A stretch of DNA of 54,596 nucleotides from Bacteroidota bacterium (GCA_018267825.1 JAFDXR010000031.1:1-54596); one strand, 5' to 3'; counted from the first letter of the stretch, positions 18,582 to 27,218 are shown. A program made the numbers and translations. The notes: generated by a model from the letters alone, not told the origin.

Positions 18582-19682
18582 ATGAGTTTTTTGAAAAATA
18601 TTTTTGGTTCCCAAAAAGAAGAACCTATAAGTAATTATACTGATTTCTGGCAATGGTTTCAGTTAAATGAAAAAATGTTTCGTAAAACAATTGGAAACGC
18701 ACAGCGCATGGAGCAGGAGTTTTTCAATAAGCTCTCGCCGAAACTAGACCAATTGCATAAAGATATATACATGCTTGCGGGCATGAGCGATGCTGGTACA
18801 GTTGAACTCATTCTTACACCAGAGGGACGGATTCACAACTTTGTTTTTGTGGAAGACCTTGTAGCCGCTGCACCTCCCATCGATGGCTGGAAGTTTACAG
18901 CCCTGAAGCCGGCTTTGGGATTTCAGGGAATGGCTATCAAAATGGGCGCTTATTCATTTAATGAAAATACATTGAGTTTTTACAGTAACGATGATCCCAA
19001 CTATCCGGATATGATTGATATCACAATCGTTCATACAGATTATCGTGAAAATAATAAACAAGAGATTATGAACGGTGTTTTTATTTACCTGGATAATGTG
19101 CTGGGTGAAGAAAAGTCTATATTGGTGCTCGACAATGTTGACTTTGCCTCTCGGCCACCGCAGGGAAAGGAACTGATACCGATAACCAAGCTCGTGGACT
19201 ATATTACCTGGCGGGAAAAAGAATTTGTCGAAAAATATGAAGCGACCTGGTTTGAAGTAGGTGATGGGAATTATGCCATTATGGAGGGAATTAACCCGGC
19301 CGGCGAAAAAATCATTGCGTCTATGAATACCGAGCTCCTGGATTGGGATGCCAAAGCCTCTCATCCGTGGATATTGCATCTGGAAGTGAAATATGACGGA
19401 AGATCCAGGAATGGGATGCCCGATGAAGAAACGATATCACTAACGAATGATATCGTTGATGAAATGTCAGATCAGTTGAAAGATAAGGAAGGCTATTTAT
19501 GGGTGGGACGAAAAACCGGAATGAATTCCAGGGAAATTTATTTTGCATGTAAGGAATTCAGAAAACCATCGCGTATGGCTTATGCCATCCAGCAGAAATA
19601 CAGCAAACAACTGCATCTGGAGTATACTATTTTCAAGGATAAATATTGGTTTTCGTTAAAGCAATACAGAAATCACAACTGA
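18582..19682 (+). CDS. DUF695 domain protein
   Basis: 366 residues, no signal peptide, probably cytoplasmic. The C-terminal ~150 residues (YEATWFEVGDGNYAIMEG, HPWILHLEVKYDG, GRKTGMNSREIYFACK) have the DUF695 pattern. The N-terminal ~200 residues look like a second alpha/beta domain (AGMSDAGTVELILTPEGR, DMIDITIVHTDY, FIYLDNVLGEE) of unknown role. No biochemical function is established for this family to my knowledge. The gene lies 25 nt after the giant secreted protein and 11 nt before the next gene. Confidence 0.8.
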   Translation: MSFLKNIFGSQKEEPISNYTDFWQWFQLNEKMFRKTIGNAQRMEQEFFNKLSPKLDQLHKDIYMLAGMSDAGTVELILTPEGRIHNFVFVEDLVAAAPPIDGWKFTALKPALGFQGMAIKMGAYSFNENTLSFYSNDDPNYPDMIDITIVHTDYRENNKQEIMNGVFIYLDNVLGEEKSILVLDNVDFASRPPQGKELIPITKLVDYITWREKEFVEKYEATWFEVGDGNYAIMEGINPAGEKIIASMNTELLDWDAKASHPWILHLEVKYDGRSRNGMPDEETISLTNDIVDEMSDQLKDKEGYLWVGRKTGMNSREIYFACKEFRKPSRMAYAIQQKYSKQLHLEYTIFKDKYWFSLKQYRNHN

Positions 19683-19693
19683 AAATCACAGAT

Positions 19694-20095
19694 ATGGCTT
19701 TTGTATTTGACTTGAAAAACATGGATATCACCATCGATATGGTAAAGGATATTCTTTGCGATAAGTTCAGACACTATGATTATGAGTTTAAAAAGCCCAT
19801 ATTCGGAAAGAGATACCTTAAAGTTCGCCAGGATAATTTTGTAGGTGCCATCGTTTCAGTTCATAAAGATAAACTCAAGGTACTGGCCTGGGAGTCTAAT
19901 GCTATGGCCCGCTCTGCGAGACAGAATTTACCGTTTGTTGGCGCACTGACTCAAAACACATTCAATACTTTCGAGAAACAACTTGGTGATTATCTCACTA
20001 CATTTCTCATAAATAAACGCACCATGGATGGTATACGCGACGGTAAGCCGGGCCATTTTCCAGCAGGGGATCACTCGAAATATATGCCGAAATGA
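19694..20095 (+). CDS. Conserved hypothetical protein
   Basis: 133 residues from the ATG at 19694. A longer version from 19646 would overlap the DUF695 gene by 37 nt and adds only a basic stretch. No signal peptide or recognised domain. The body looks alpha/beta (KKPIFGKRYLKVRQDNFVGAIVSVHKDKLKVLAWES), with a helical C-terminal part and a Gly/His/Pro tail. Its stop overlaps the next start (ATGA, 20092-20095), which implies translational coupling to the esterase gene. Confidence 0.65.
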   Translation: MAFVFDLKNMDITIDMVKDILCDKFRHYDYEFKKPIFGKRYLKVRQDNFVGAIVSVHKDKLKVLAWESNAMARSARQNLPFVGALTQNTFNTFEKQLGDYLTTFLINKRTMDGIRDGKPGHFPAGDHSKYMPK

Positions 20096-20940
20096 AACAC
20101 CAGATACAAGGATCTATAATGATACGAATTGTTTTTTGCACTTTTATCTGCATCCTGTGCTGGGCTAAACCAGCTGCGGCACAGACCACGACAACATTCA
20201 CCCTGGGACATGTGGTGGAAGTGGAATCAAAAGCACTTTCCGAAAAAAGGATTCTGAATGTTTACCTGCCCGAAGGCTATCATCCCGATTCTGCAGCAAG
20301 GTATCCGGTAATGTATGTTCTCGATGGTTCCGCTAACGAGGATTTTATTCATATCTGCGGCCTTGTGCAGTTTTATAATATGATGTTCGCCATGCCCAAA
20401 ACCATTGTGGTAGGTATTGCCAATGTGGATCGCCGCCGTGATTTTACATACCCTACAACAATTGCAGAACACAAGAAGAAATATCCGACTACCGGCCGTT
20501 CCGAAGCATTTATACGCTTTGTAGAAACGGAATTACAGCCATATATTAATAGTCATTATAAAACAAACGATATAAAATATATCATAGGGCAGTCGCTGGG
20601 AGGCTTAGTCGCTACGGAAATTCTACTTAAAAAGCCCGGCTTATTTAACCGTTACATCATTACAAGTCCCAGTCTGTGGTGGGATAACGAATCGTTACTG
20701 AAACAAGCAGATTCCCTGATTAAAAGCCAGCCCGATCAGCCATTATACGTATATGTTGCGATAGGCGAGGAGGGAAAGACCATGAAAGACGATGCAAAGA
20801 AACTTGTAACCACACTAAAAGACTCGGGTAAAAAGAACCTGAAAGTAGACTTTGCGTTTTTTCCGGATGAGAATCACGCAACCATCCTGCATCAAAGTGT
20901 TTACAAAGCACTTAATATCTTATTTCCGTATAGAGAATAA
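20092..20940 (+). CDS. Secreted alpha/beta-hydrolase, esterase D/IroE-like
   Basis: 282 residues from ATG 20092, or 273 from ATG 20119. The latter gives a cleaner signal peptide (MIRIVFCTFICILCWAKPAAAQ); the former overlaps the preceding stop as ATGA. The fold begins with RILNVYLPEGYHPDSAARYPVMYVLDG, the putative-esterase (PF00756-type) signature. The nucleophile Ser is in IIGQSLGGLVATE, and the acid and His candidates are the Asp/Glu in the YVAIGEEGK region and the His in PDENHATILH. Members hydrolyse siderophore, feruloyl or other acyl esters. With no siderophore genes nearby, the substrate is open. It is probably periplasmic. Confidence 0.88.
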   Translation: MKHQIQGSIMIRIVFCTFICILCWAKPAAAQTTTTFTLGHVVEVESKALSEKRILNVYLPEGYHPDSAARYPVMYVLDGSANEDFIHICGLVQFYNMMFAMPKTIVVGIANVDRRRDFTYPTTIAEHKKKYPTTGRSEAFIRFVETELQPYINSHYKTNDIKYIIGQSLGGLVATEILLKKPGLFNRYIITSPSLWWDNESLLKQADSLIKSQPDQPLYVYVAIGEEGKTMKDDAKKLVTTLKDSGKKNLKVDFAFFPDENHATILHQSVYKALNILFPYRE

Positions 20941-20999
20941 AAACGGTTTATTTTATAGATACTATAGCATAGCTATACAAGTAATAATTTACTTTTCTT

Positions 21000-21033
21000 T
21001 TTGAAAAAAGCCCGGGCCTAAATTGTATTTTTG
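21000..21033 (+). promoter_or_regulatory. Promoter of the TonB_C-like secreted protein gene
   Basis: TTTG (21000-21003), a 22-nt spacer and TATTTTTG (21026-21033). The predicted start site near 21037 is only a few bases before the ATG at 21042. Confidence 0.6.
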
Positions 21034-21041
21034 CAGCATTG

Positions 21042-21929
21042 ATGCAGTTTATGTCAAAATCTTTTTTAATTGCCATATGTTTTATGGCTTCTTGTTTCCA
21101 TATATTAGGGCAGTCTCAGCAAGTTCTTAATAATTTTAAGCAGGCAAATGATGCATTTGCAAAGGCTGATTACAAATTGGCTGACTCACTTTATACATTA
21201 TGTATTGATCATAGCAGAAATGGGGATGTTTACTTTAACAGAGCATTTTCGAGATTAAACCTGAAAGATACCTGTGGTTATTGTGAGGACCTTAAAATGG
21301 GATATGTCAGATTTCGCGATGGCGATTGTGAAGAAAATTATAATAAGAGCTGTTTTTCATCCAGAGATACCGTTTATTACAATAAGAAGAATGAAAGATT
21401 GGATAAGAAGCGAAACGCTACATATTTTAAGGAAACGTTTAACCAAAAATGTACATATTCCAGGTATTATTATTTTCATAACATGAAACCTAAGAGAACA
21501 TATGAAATTATGTTCGATTCTCCGTCCGGACCTGTAGCAGGATTTTCAAATACGGATTGTTTTGCAAAGGCTTTTGGTAATGATACTGCAATGGTATTTT
21601 ATTATATTGAGGATTTCTCCTTAAATGAGAAAATCAAAAAGCAATATCCAAAATTTAGCGATGGACTTCCCAGAATTATTTCAGATAGGCATCAAAAGAT
21701 CAAACAGTTTTTAGTTGATAGAGTTCTTGTAAAAATTGAAGTTAATTCATCAGGCAAAATAACGGAAGTGATTGTATGTGAGAATCAATTTATCAGTAAG
21801 CGACAAGCAGGGTTTAGAGATTTTGAAAAGGATGTTAAACAACTTTTCAGCGATTTACCTGCACTTGATCCGGTTGTGTTTCTGGGTAAACCAGTAAGAT
21901 ACATTGGATATTATATCCTCGAATTCTAA
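21042..21929 (+). CDS. Secreted protein with TPR-like N-terminus and TonB_C-like C-terminus
   Basis: 295 residues from ATG 21042, or 292 from ATG 21051; the second start leaves the most typical signal peptide (MSKSFLIAICFMASCFHILGQ). A TPR-like pair of helices (NNFKQANDAFAKADYKLADSLYTLCIDH) is followed by a cysteine-containing middle. The last ~75 residues (VLVKIEVNSSGKITEVIV ... DFEKDVKQLFSDLPALDPVVFLGKPVRYIGYYILEF) have the beta-alpha-beta pattern of the TonB C-terminal domain, including LP.L.P....GKPV. Unlike TonB there is no Pro-rich spanning segment, so it is probably a free periplasmic or lumenal protein. It is more AT-rich than the genes before it. Confidence 0.75.
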   Translation: MQFMSKSFLIAICFMASCFHILGQSQQVLNNFKQANDAFAKADYKLADSLYTLCIDHSRNGDVYFNRAFSRLNLKDTCGYCEDLKMGYVRFRDGDCEENYNKSCFSSRDTVYYNKKNERLDKKRNATYFKETFNQKCTYSRYYYFHNMKPKRTYEIMFDSPSGPVAGFSNTDCFAKAFGNDTAMVFYYIEDFSLNEKIKKQYPKFSDGLPRIISDRHQKIKQFLVDRVLVKIEVNSSGKITEVIVCENQFISKRQAGFRDFEKDVKQLFSDLPALDPVVFLGKPVRYIGYYILEF

Positions 21930-21938
21930 ATCTGTTTT

Positions 21939-22577
21939 TTATTTTATCGGGGCTATAATCCTGCGGTCAATAGCCCATTTCAGAAGGCCGATAACACTTT
22001 TGGTGTCTGTTTTTCGAAATATGTTTTTACGGTGGGTTTCAACGGTCCTTTCACTGATGAAAAGTGTAGCACCTATTTCGGCATTGCTCATCTCTTTGGC
22101 AATTAATTCCACAATTTCAATTTCCCGGGCGGTCAGCGGAATTTCACGTGCTGTTTCTGCATTGGCTTTCATCATCTCCGTATTTACTTCTTCGCTGAAA
22201 TACATGCCTCCGCCGATCACTTTCCACAGTGCTTTTATGAGTTCTTCTTTTCCTGTATTCTTGAGAATGTAGCCATTTACGCCGGCCTTCAGCATATCGC
22301 TGATCGTGCCGCGCTCGCCAAACATCGATAAGGCAATGATTTTTGTGTCCGGAAATTGTTTTTTTACCTCACGCGTCAATTCAATACCATCCATCTCAGG
22401 CATATTGATGTCAGTAAGCACAATGTCAGGCCTCAGGGCTTCAATTTCGCGCAACGCAAATTTTCCATTGTTCGATTCACCAACAATAGTAAACTGATCT
22501 TCACCTGCCAGCAGGGCTTTCAGGCCATCCAGCAGCATCTGATGATCGTCCACGAGGTATAACTTCAGCACAGCCAC
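21939..22577 (-). CDS. NarL/LuxR-type response regulator
   Basis: 212 residues. The receiver domain (about 1-120) has the acidic pair in LVDDH, the phospho-acceptor Asp in DIVLTDINMPEMDG (about residue 56), the switch Ser in IIALSMFGERG and the Lys in NGYILKNTGKEEL. The C-terminal LuxR-type helix-turn-helix (about 145-205) is LTAREIEIVELIAKEMSNAEIG ... ISERTVETHRKNIF. It is a DNA-binding transcription factor activated by a sensor kinase, but no kinase gene is present here. Its start lies 15 nt past the stop of the amidase gene on the same strand, so the two may be one operon with the amidase first. Confidence 0.95.
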   Translation of the reverse strand: MAVLKLYLVDDHQMLLDGLKALLAGEDQFTIVGESNNGKFALREIEALRPDIVLTDINMPEMDGIELTREVKKQFPDTKIIALSMFGERGTISDMLKAGVNGYILKNTGKEELIKALWKVIGGGMYFSEEVNTEMMKANAETAREIPLTAREIEIVELIAKEMSNAEIGATLFISERTVETHRKNIFRKTDTKSVIGLLKWAIDRRIIAPIK

Positions 22578-22592
22578 AAAAAAAGAAAAGAA

Positions 22593-23882
22593 TTATTTGG
22601 AACGAAAATACTCAATTATTGCGTCATAATAACAATTGGCCACTTCATAAACACGCTTCGGAACCTTCAGGCCTTCCACATCATAATCGCTTATGGTTAA
22701 CTTCTGACATTCGTCAACATCGTCCTGATAGAGACATTCGCCATATACCAGCGGGGAATTGATAAGCCGGCAGAGTGCCAGATTCCTGCAGAATACACCG
22801 GCAGAAGGTGTTTTCAGACAATTGTCGCGCAGGTAATCCGCATCCGTTTGTTTGGCTAATGGAATGTTCAGCTGCTTTGAAAACTGTTGAACCGTGATCG
22901 ACGAAATTTTTTCAGAACGCTGTAGCTGGTCGGTCAGCAATAAACGCAACAAGTGCATTTTGTTGGCTGGTTTAGACAGATTGTCGTTTGTCATACCACC
23001 ACCGATAAACGTCATGGTGTAGTTTTTATTGGAAGGATTCAGCCAGTCGGTATTTTTCTCATCCACATTATAGTGAATCACAATTGTGAGATCGGGTTTG
23101 TAGGCATTGATAATCCTGGAACGCTCTATCAACTCATAATCCCTGAAAAACTCCCAGAAGAATTTTCGTTGGTCCAGTTTCATCAGTTGCTTGTGGCGGG
23201 CCTCGGTCATACTACCGGCTTTTACAAGACTGTCGAGCGTTTTTTTGCGACGCTGCTTATACCAGGTATCGTAAGTCACCTGGAAAGCCGAAAAATTCTG
23301 TTGTGGCCTGGTCACAAATACCTGCGCCCCCTTTGCCGTGAGCTTGTTTTTTAAAATAGCGGCTGTATTATAGGTCAGAATCCCTTCGGCAATATGAATG
23401 CTGTCTTTCAGAGTATTTGCTGCATTCGGACCAAAGTCCAGGAACTTTTGTTCAATATGCGCCATATCGCGGTTCCCGGCAATGTGCCCCGGGTCAATAG
23501 CAATACGGATACCTGCCAGCGGGAGGTTCGGATTGGTATTGCTTACTCCGGGCTTTAAGCCTGCATTTACAATAAAACCGAGGCTGTCGAGTTGTTTCCG
23601 GTTAAGGTGTTGCGTTTTTTTCCAGTTATAAAATTTCACCTGCTCATCGTAATTGTAGGTTGTCAGTATAGATTGTAGCAGGCTGTATTCATTTGCGTAG
23701 ACTGTAAACTCAGGTTTTCCGGCGCTCAGTATGGAAACACCCTCATCGGTAATGGAAACCGAATTATTAAGCGATCCCTTGAAATTAATATAGGTGTTGA
23801 ATCGTTTTTCGATGTCGGCTTTGTTCCATTGAGCCATGCCAGGCAATGGAAGAAGTATACAGAGCAGGTAGCGTAAAATCAT
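22593..23882 (-). CDS. N-acetylmuramoyl-L-alanine amidase (Amidase_3-like)
   Basis: 429 residues with a signal peptide (MILRYLLCILLPLPGMAQ). The catalytic domain begins near residue 120 with GIRIAIDPGHIAGN, where His is a zinc ligand, continues with AHIEQKFLDF (Glu ligand region) and IAEGILTYNTAAILKNKLTAKGAQVFVTR, and carries LTIVIHYNVDE, whose His corresponds to the third ligand. Such enzymes cleave the bond between MurNAc and the L-Ala stem peptide in the periplasm. A long insert (about 215-265, K/R-rich) separates the ligand segments. The C-terminal part (SPLVYGECLYQDDVDECQKL) is not in short amidases. Proximity to murQ suggests a wall-turnover theme, but on the opposite strand. Confidence 0.88.
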   Translation of the reverse strand: MILRYLLCILLPLPGMAQWNKADIEKRFNTYINFKGSLNNSVSITDEGVSILSAGKPEFTVYANEYSLLQSILTTYNYDEQVKFYNWKKTQHLNRKQLDSLGFIVNAGLKPGVSNTNPNLPLAGIRIAIDPGHIAGNRDMAHIEQKFLDFGPNAANTLKDSIHIAEGILTYNTAAILKNKLTAKGAQVFVTRPQQNFSAFQVTYDTWYKQRRKKTLDSLVKAGSMTEARHKQLMKLDQRKFFWEFFRDYELIERSRIINAYKPDLTIVIHYNVDEKNTDWLNPSNKNYTMTFIGGGMTNDNLSKPANKMHLLRLLLTDQLQRSEKISSITVQQFSKQLNIPLAKQTDADYLRDNCLKTPSAGVFCRNLALCRLINSPLVYGECLYQDDVDECQKLTISDYDVEGLKVPKRVYEVANCYYDAIIEYFRSK

Positions 23883-23946
23883 ATCTAAAAATAGAAAAGG
23901 TTACCTTTGTGCTGTTGAGGAATGAATACTTTGTAATAACAACGCC

Positions 23947-24357
23947 ATGTTAGAAGATTGGTTACATAGAGGCCTTGATAAAGAATGTGAATTTAAAACA
24001 TCGCGTTCTTCGGGCAAGGGCGGGCAAAATGTCAATAAGCTGGAAACCCGTGTAGAGCTTTGGTTTAATATCGAAGCTTCCGCCATTTTGACTCCGGCAG
24101 AGAAAAAACGCCTGCTTGAAAAACTGGCTGCACGTCTCGTAAATAATAATACCCTGCACCTTCAGGAGCAAAGCGCCCGTACACAACTTCAGAACAAAGA
24201 TCTGATCCTGAAAAAGTTTTACAAACGCCTGGATCTGGCCATGAAACAGGAAAAGCCCCGTAAAGCAACAAAACCCTCCAAATCGGCCGTCGAAAAACGC
24301 CTGAAATCAAAGAAAATTGCGAGCGAGCGCAAAGAACAGAGACGGAATTTTTTCTAA
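23947..24357 (+). CDS. arfB: Peptidyl-tRNA hydrolase ArfB (ribosome rescue)
   Basis: 136 residues, typical size. The RF-1-like domain contains the catalytic GGQ (residues 25-27, in SSGKGGQNVNK), which enters the peptidyl-transferase centre, followed by TRVELWFNIE. The C-terminal tail is strongly basic (KPRKATKPSKSAVEKRLKSK ... KEQRRNFF), as needed to occupy the empty mRNA channel of stalled ribosomes. ArfB (YaeJ) releases nascent chains from non-stop complexes. The gene sits 24 nt before the sigma-54 regulator. Confidence 0.95.
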   Translation: MLEDWLHRGLDKECEFKTSRSSGKGGQNVNKLETRVELWFNIEASAILTPAEKKRLLEKLAARLVNNNTLHLQEQSARTQLQNKDLILKKFYKRLDLAMKQEKPRKATKPSKSAVEKRLKSKKIASERKEQRRNFF

Positions 24358-24381
24358 ATTTATAGGGAATTAAATTTACCT

Positions 24382-25533
24382 ATGAGCAAAATATTGATCA
24401 TCGATGATGAAAAGGCAATCCGCCGCTCCATTAAAGATATTTTAGAGTTTGAAAAATACCAGGTCGAAGAAGCAGAAGATGGCCAGCAGGGTCTCGACAT
24501 GGCCCTGAAAGGAAATTACGATGTAATTCTCAGCGATATTAAAATGCCAAAACTCGATGGCATGGAGTTGCTTTCCAGGTTAATGCAAAGTAATTCGGAA
24601 TCACCCCTGATCATGATGAGTGGTCACGGCACCATCGAAACAGCCGTAGAAGCCGTGAAGAAAGGAGCTTACGATTACCTGGCTAAGCCCATTGACCTGA
24701 ATCGGTTACTGGTAACCATTCGCAACGCCATGGATAAAAACAACCTGGTAGCGGAAACCAAAGTCCTCAAGAAAAAAATCAGCAAGACCTATGAAATGGT
24801 TGGCGAATCCAAATCGCTCAATACGGTTCGCGAGATGATCGAAAAAGTAGCGCCTACCGATGCCCGCGTATTAATTACCGGAAGCAATGGTAGCGGTAAG
24901 GAGCTTGTAGCCCGCGAAATCCACGCCAAGAGTAATCGGGCCGCCGCACCACTTATCGAAGTAAACTGCGCGGCTATACCAAGTGAATTGATTGAAAGCG
25001 AACTTTTCGGGCACGAAAAAGGCGCATTTACCAGTGCGGTTGCCACACGAAAAGGGAAATTTGAACTGGCCGAAGGTGGCAGCATCTTCCTTGATGAGAT
25101 CGGTGATATGAGCCTTTCGGCCCAGGCCAAGGTATTGCGGGCTCTCCAGGAAAATAAAATCACCAGGGTAGGGGGCGACAAAGAAATAAAAGTGGATGTG
25201 CGCGTACTGGCTGCAACCAATAAAGATCTGAAAAAAGAAATCGAGAAAGGTAATTTCCGCGAAGACTTATACCACCGCCTCAGTGTTATCTTAATCCATG
25301 TACCATCCCTCAACGATCGCCTGGATGATATACCGGCCCTGGCAGAACACTTTACCGGTATTATCTGCGGTGATTATGGAATGCCCCGTAAGAGCTTTAC
25401 AAAAGAAGCCATCAGGGAACTGCAAAAGAAAGACTGGACCGGCAACATCCGTGAATTCAGAAACGTGGTGGAGCGTCTCATCATTCTGTGTGGTAAGGAA
25501 ATTACAGATAAAGACGTTAAGCAATTTGCATAA
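24382..25533 (+). CDS. Sigma-54-type AAA+ response regulator lacking a DNA-binding domain
   Basis: 383 residues. Receiver domain 1-120 with IIDDEKAIR, phospho-acceptor Asp about 53 (VILSDIKMPKLDG) and DYLAKPIDL. AAA+ domain about 140-370 with Walker A GSNGSGKE, the sigma-54 contact loop HEKGAFTSAV, Walker B GGSIFLDEIGDM and arginine-finger region NFREDLYHRLSVI. The protein ends at GKEITDKDVKQFA, right after the AAA+ lid, so the Fis-type helix-turn-helix of NtrC is absent. The loop reads GAFTSA instead of GAFTGA. TAAATTTA at 24371-24378 resembles a -7 element just before the ATG. The stop overlaps the murQ start by one base. Confidence 0.93.
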   Translation: MSKILIIDDEKAIRRSIKDILEFEKYQVEEAEDGQQGLDMALKGNYDVILSDIKMPKLDGMELLSRLMQSNSESPLIMMSGHGTIETAVEAVKKGAYDYLAKPIDLNRLLVTIRNAMDKNNLVAETKVLKKKISKTYEMVGESKSLNTVREMIEKVAPTDARVLITGSNGSGKELVAREIHAKSNRAAAPLIEVNCAAIPSELIESELFGHEKGAFTSAVATRKGKFELAEGGSIFLDEIGDMSLSAQAKVLRALQENKITRVGGDKEIKVDVRVLAATNKDLKKEIEKGNFREDLYHRLSVILIHVPSLNDRLDDIPALAEHFTGIICGDYGMPRKSFTKEAIRELQKKDWTGNIREFRNVVERLIILCGKEITDKDVKQFA

Positions 25534-26342
25534 TGATTAAAACAACAGAGGCAGACTCGTATTACAACGATCTTGAGAAAATGAGTGTTCATGAGCTTCT
25601 GAGCAACATGAACAAAGAAGATAAAACCGTGCCCGATGCACTCGAAAAAGCCATTCCTGCTATAGAGGCATTGGTACATGTGATTGTTGATAAAATGAAA
25701 ACCGGGGGGCGTCTTTTTTACATGGGAGCCGGAACCAGCGGCCGCCTGGGGATTGTTGATGCCAGCGAATGCCCGCCTACCTATGGTATTGAGCATGGCC
25801 GCGTTATAGGCATCATTGCAGGCGGCGACGACGCCATTCGCAAAGCCGTGGAGTTTGCAGAGGACGATATTCACCAGGGCTGGACGGACCTGGAATCGTA
25901 CCATATTCAGCCAAACGATGTTGTTGTGGGGATTGCAGCCTCAGGCACTACGCCTTATGTCATCGGTGCTCTACAGGAATGTAATAAACGTGGTATTGCC
26001 ACAGGTTGTATTACCTGTAATGCAGGAAGCCCGCTGGCTCAGGAAGCCGAATACCCCATAGAACTGGTTGTTGGTCCCGAATTCGTGACAGGCTCCACAC
26101 GCATGAAATCAGGTACAGCGCAGAAACTGGCCCTGAATATGATTTCTACTTCCGTTATGATTAAACTTGGTCGTGTAAAAGGAAATAAAATGGTAGACAT
26201 GCAGCTCAGCAACAATAAGCTTGTAGACCGTGGCACCCGCATGGTAATGAAAAACACCGGCCTTGAAGATTATGAGCGGGCCAAAGAATTGCTGTTGAAG
26301 CATGGCAGCGTTCGCAAAGCCACGGAGAGTTTTAAAGCCTAA
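25533..26342 (+). CDS. murQ: N-acetylmuramic acid 6-phosphate etherase
   Basis: 269 residues, the shorter size common in Bacteroidota. SIS-domain fold with LFYMGAGTSGRLGIVDASECPPTYG, where Glu79 corresponds to the catalytic acid, and later GIAASGTTPYVIGAL and GPEFVTGSTRMKSGTAQKLALNM, which is diagnostic for MurQ. The enzyme cleaves the D-lactyl ether of MurNAc-6-phosphate to give GlcNAc-6-phosphate in peptidoglycan recycling. The start ATG uses the last A of the preceding TAA (TAATG), so translation is coupled to the sigma-54 regulator. No murP, amgK or nagA gene is adjacent. Confidence 0.96.
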   Translation: MIKTTEADSYYNDLEKMSVHELLSNMNKEDKTVPDALEKAIPAIEALVHVIVDKMKTGGRLFYMGAGTSGRLGIVDASECPPTYGIEHGRVIGIIAGGDDAIRKAVEFAEDDIHQGWTDLESYHIQPNDVVVGIAASGTTPYVIGALQECNKRGIATGCITCNAGSPLAQEAEYPIELVVGPEFVTGSTRMKSGTAQKLALNMISTSVMIKLGRVKGNKMVDMQLSNNKLVDRGTRMVMKNTGLEDYERAKELLLKHGSVRKATESFKA

Positions 26343-26656
26343 GCATCACTGGCTTAAATCAGCGGGAACCGGGCACGTAGATTTGCACAGATGGGAACTA
26401 CCCGTCATTGTATAAAGCACGATTTTTGTCATTCCGACCGTAGCGCCTCCGCTATACGCCTATGCTGAAGCTTCAGCGCAAGCATAAGCTTCAGCGGCAA
26501 GCGGAGCGGAGTAATCAGATTAAATCCGACCCCCACAGAGAAGCCTTGTTTCTGCGTGTAGAAGAAACGTATGCCTGCACTATATCGGCGTGAATCAGCG
26601 CATTCATTCGCGTGAATCAGCGAGAACCAGCCGCGCAGGTTCACACAGACTGAAAT
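26343..26656. repeat. Non-coding repeat patch between murQ and ribH
   Basis: The 314-nt gap has no gene. 26350-26400 and 26580-26650 hold degenerate members of the CGCAGA/ATCAGCG family (AATCAGCGGGAACC, GCGTGAATCAGCG, ATCAGCGAGAACC, CCGCGCAGGTTCACACAGA). 26428-26521 is a separate element beginning GTCATTCCGACCG, ending GCGGAGTAATCAGATT, with the perfect palindrome GCTGAAGCTTCAGC at 26464-26477 and further GC-rich inverted pieces. Part of this second element recurs in inverted form near 54411-54450. Confidence 0.8.
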
Positions 26657-27181
26657 CTATGTTTTCCCATATCCAACGCCGCCATGAACCTGTTTCAGGC
26701 TGTTACGCATCCCCAGCATTTTAATAGCGGTAATAGCGGCTTCATCGCCCTTATTTCCATGTACCCCACCGGCCCGGTCAATGGCCTGCTGCATGGTGTT
26801 TGGCGTTAATACACCAAAAATAAAAGGTTTGTTGTACTTCAGATTCAGGTCGGTGATGCCTTTTGCTACGGCATCGCAAATAAAATCGAAATGCTTGGTA
26901 TCGCCCTGGATCACACAACCAATACAAATAATCGCATCGGCATCGCTGTATTCGGCCAGGTACTGACCGCCAAGTGTCAGCTCAAAACTTCCCGGTACGG
27001 TGCGCTCCGTAATGTCTTTAGGATCGGCACCATATTTAATCAGTGTATCGTATGCGCCCTGTTTCAGGGCATGGGTAATCTCGTGATTCCATTCGGCCCA
27101 TACAATGCCGAACTTCATGCCTTTTGCACTTGGTACTTCCGTGCCTTCGGCAACAGATAAGTTTTTTAATTCACTTGCCAT
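26657..27181 (-). CDS. ribH: 6,7-dimethyl-8-ribityllumazine synthase
   Basis: 174 residues. Riboflavin-pathway enzyme joining 5-amino-6-ribitylaminouracil and 3,4-dihydroxy-2-butanone 4-phosphate. Recognised by FGIVWAEWNHEITHALKQGA (substrate-binding W.N), TVPGSFELTLGGQYLA, CIGCVIQGDTKHFDFI (with the catalytic His in the H-F-D-F region) and FGVLTPNTMQQAIDRAGG.HGNKGDEAA. The N-terminal extension of about 20 residues is common in this phylum. It follows the TPR membrane protein gene with a terminator hairpin between them. Confidence 0.97.
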   Translation of the reverse strand: MASELKNLSVAEGTEVPSAKGMKFGIVWAEWNHEITHALKQGAYDTLIKYGADPKDITERTVPGSFELTLGGQYLAEYSDADAIICIGCVIQGDTKHFDFICDAVAKGITDLNLKYNKPFIFGVLTPNTMQQAIDRAGGVHGNKGDEAAITAIKMLGMRNSLKQVHGGVGYGKT

Positions 27182-27218
27182 AATGTTTCAATTATAAAAA
27201 CCGCAGGTATTGTCATAA

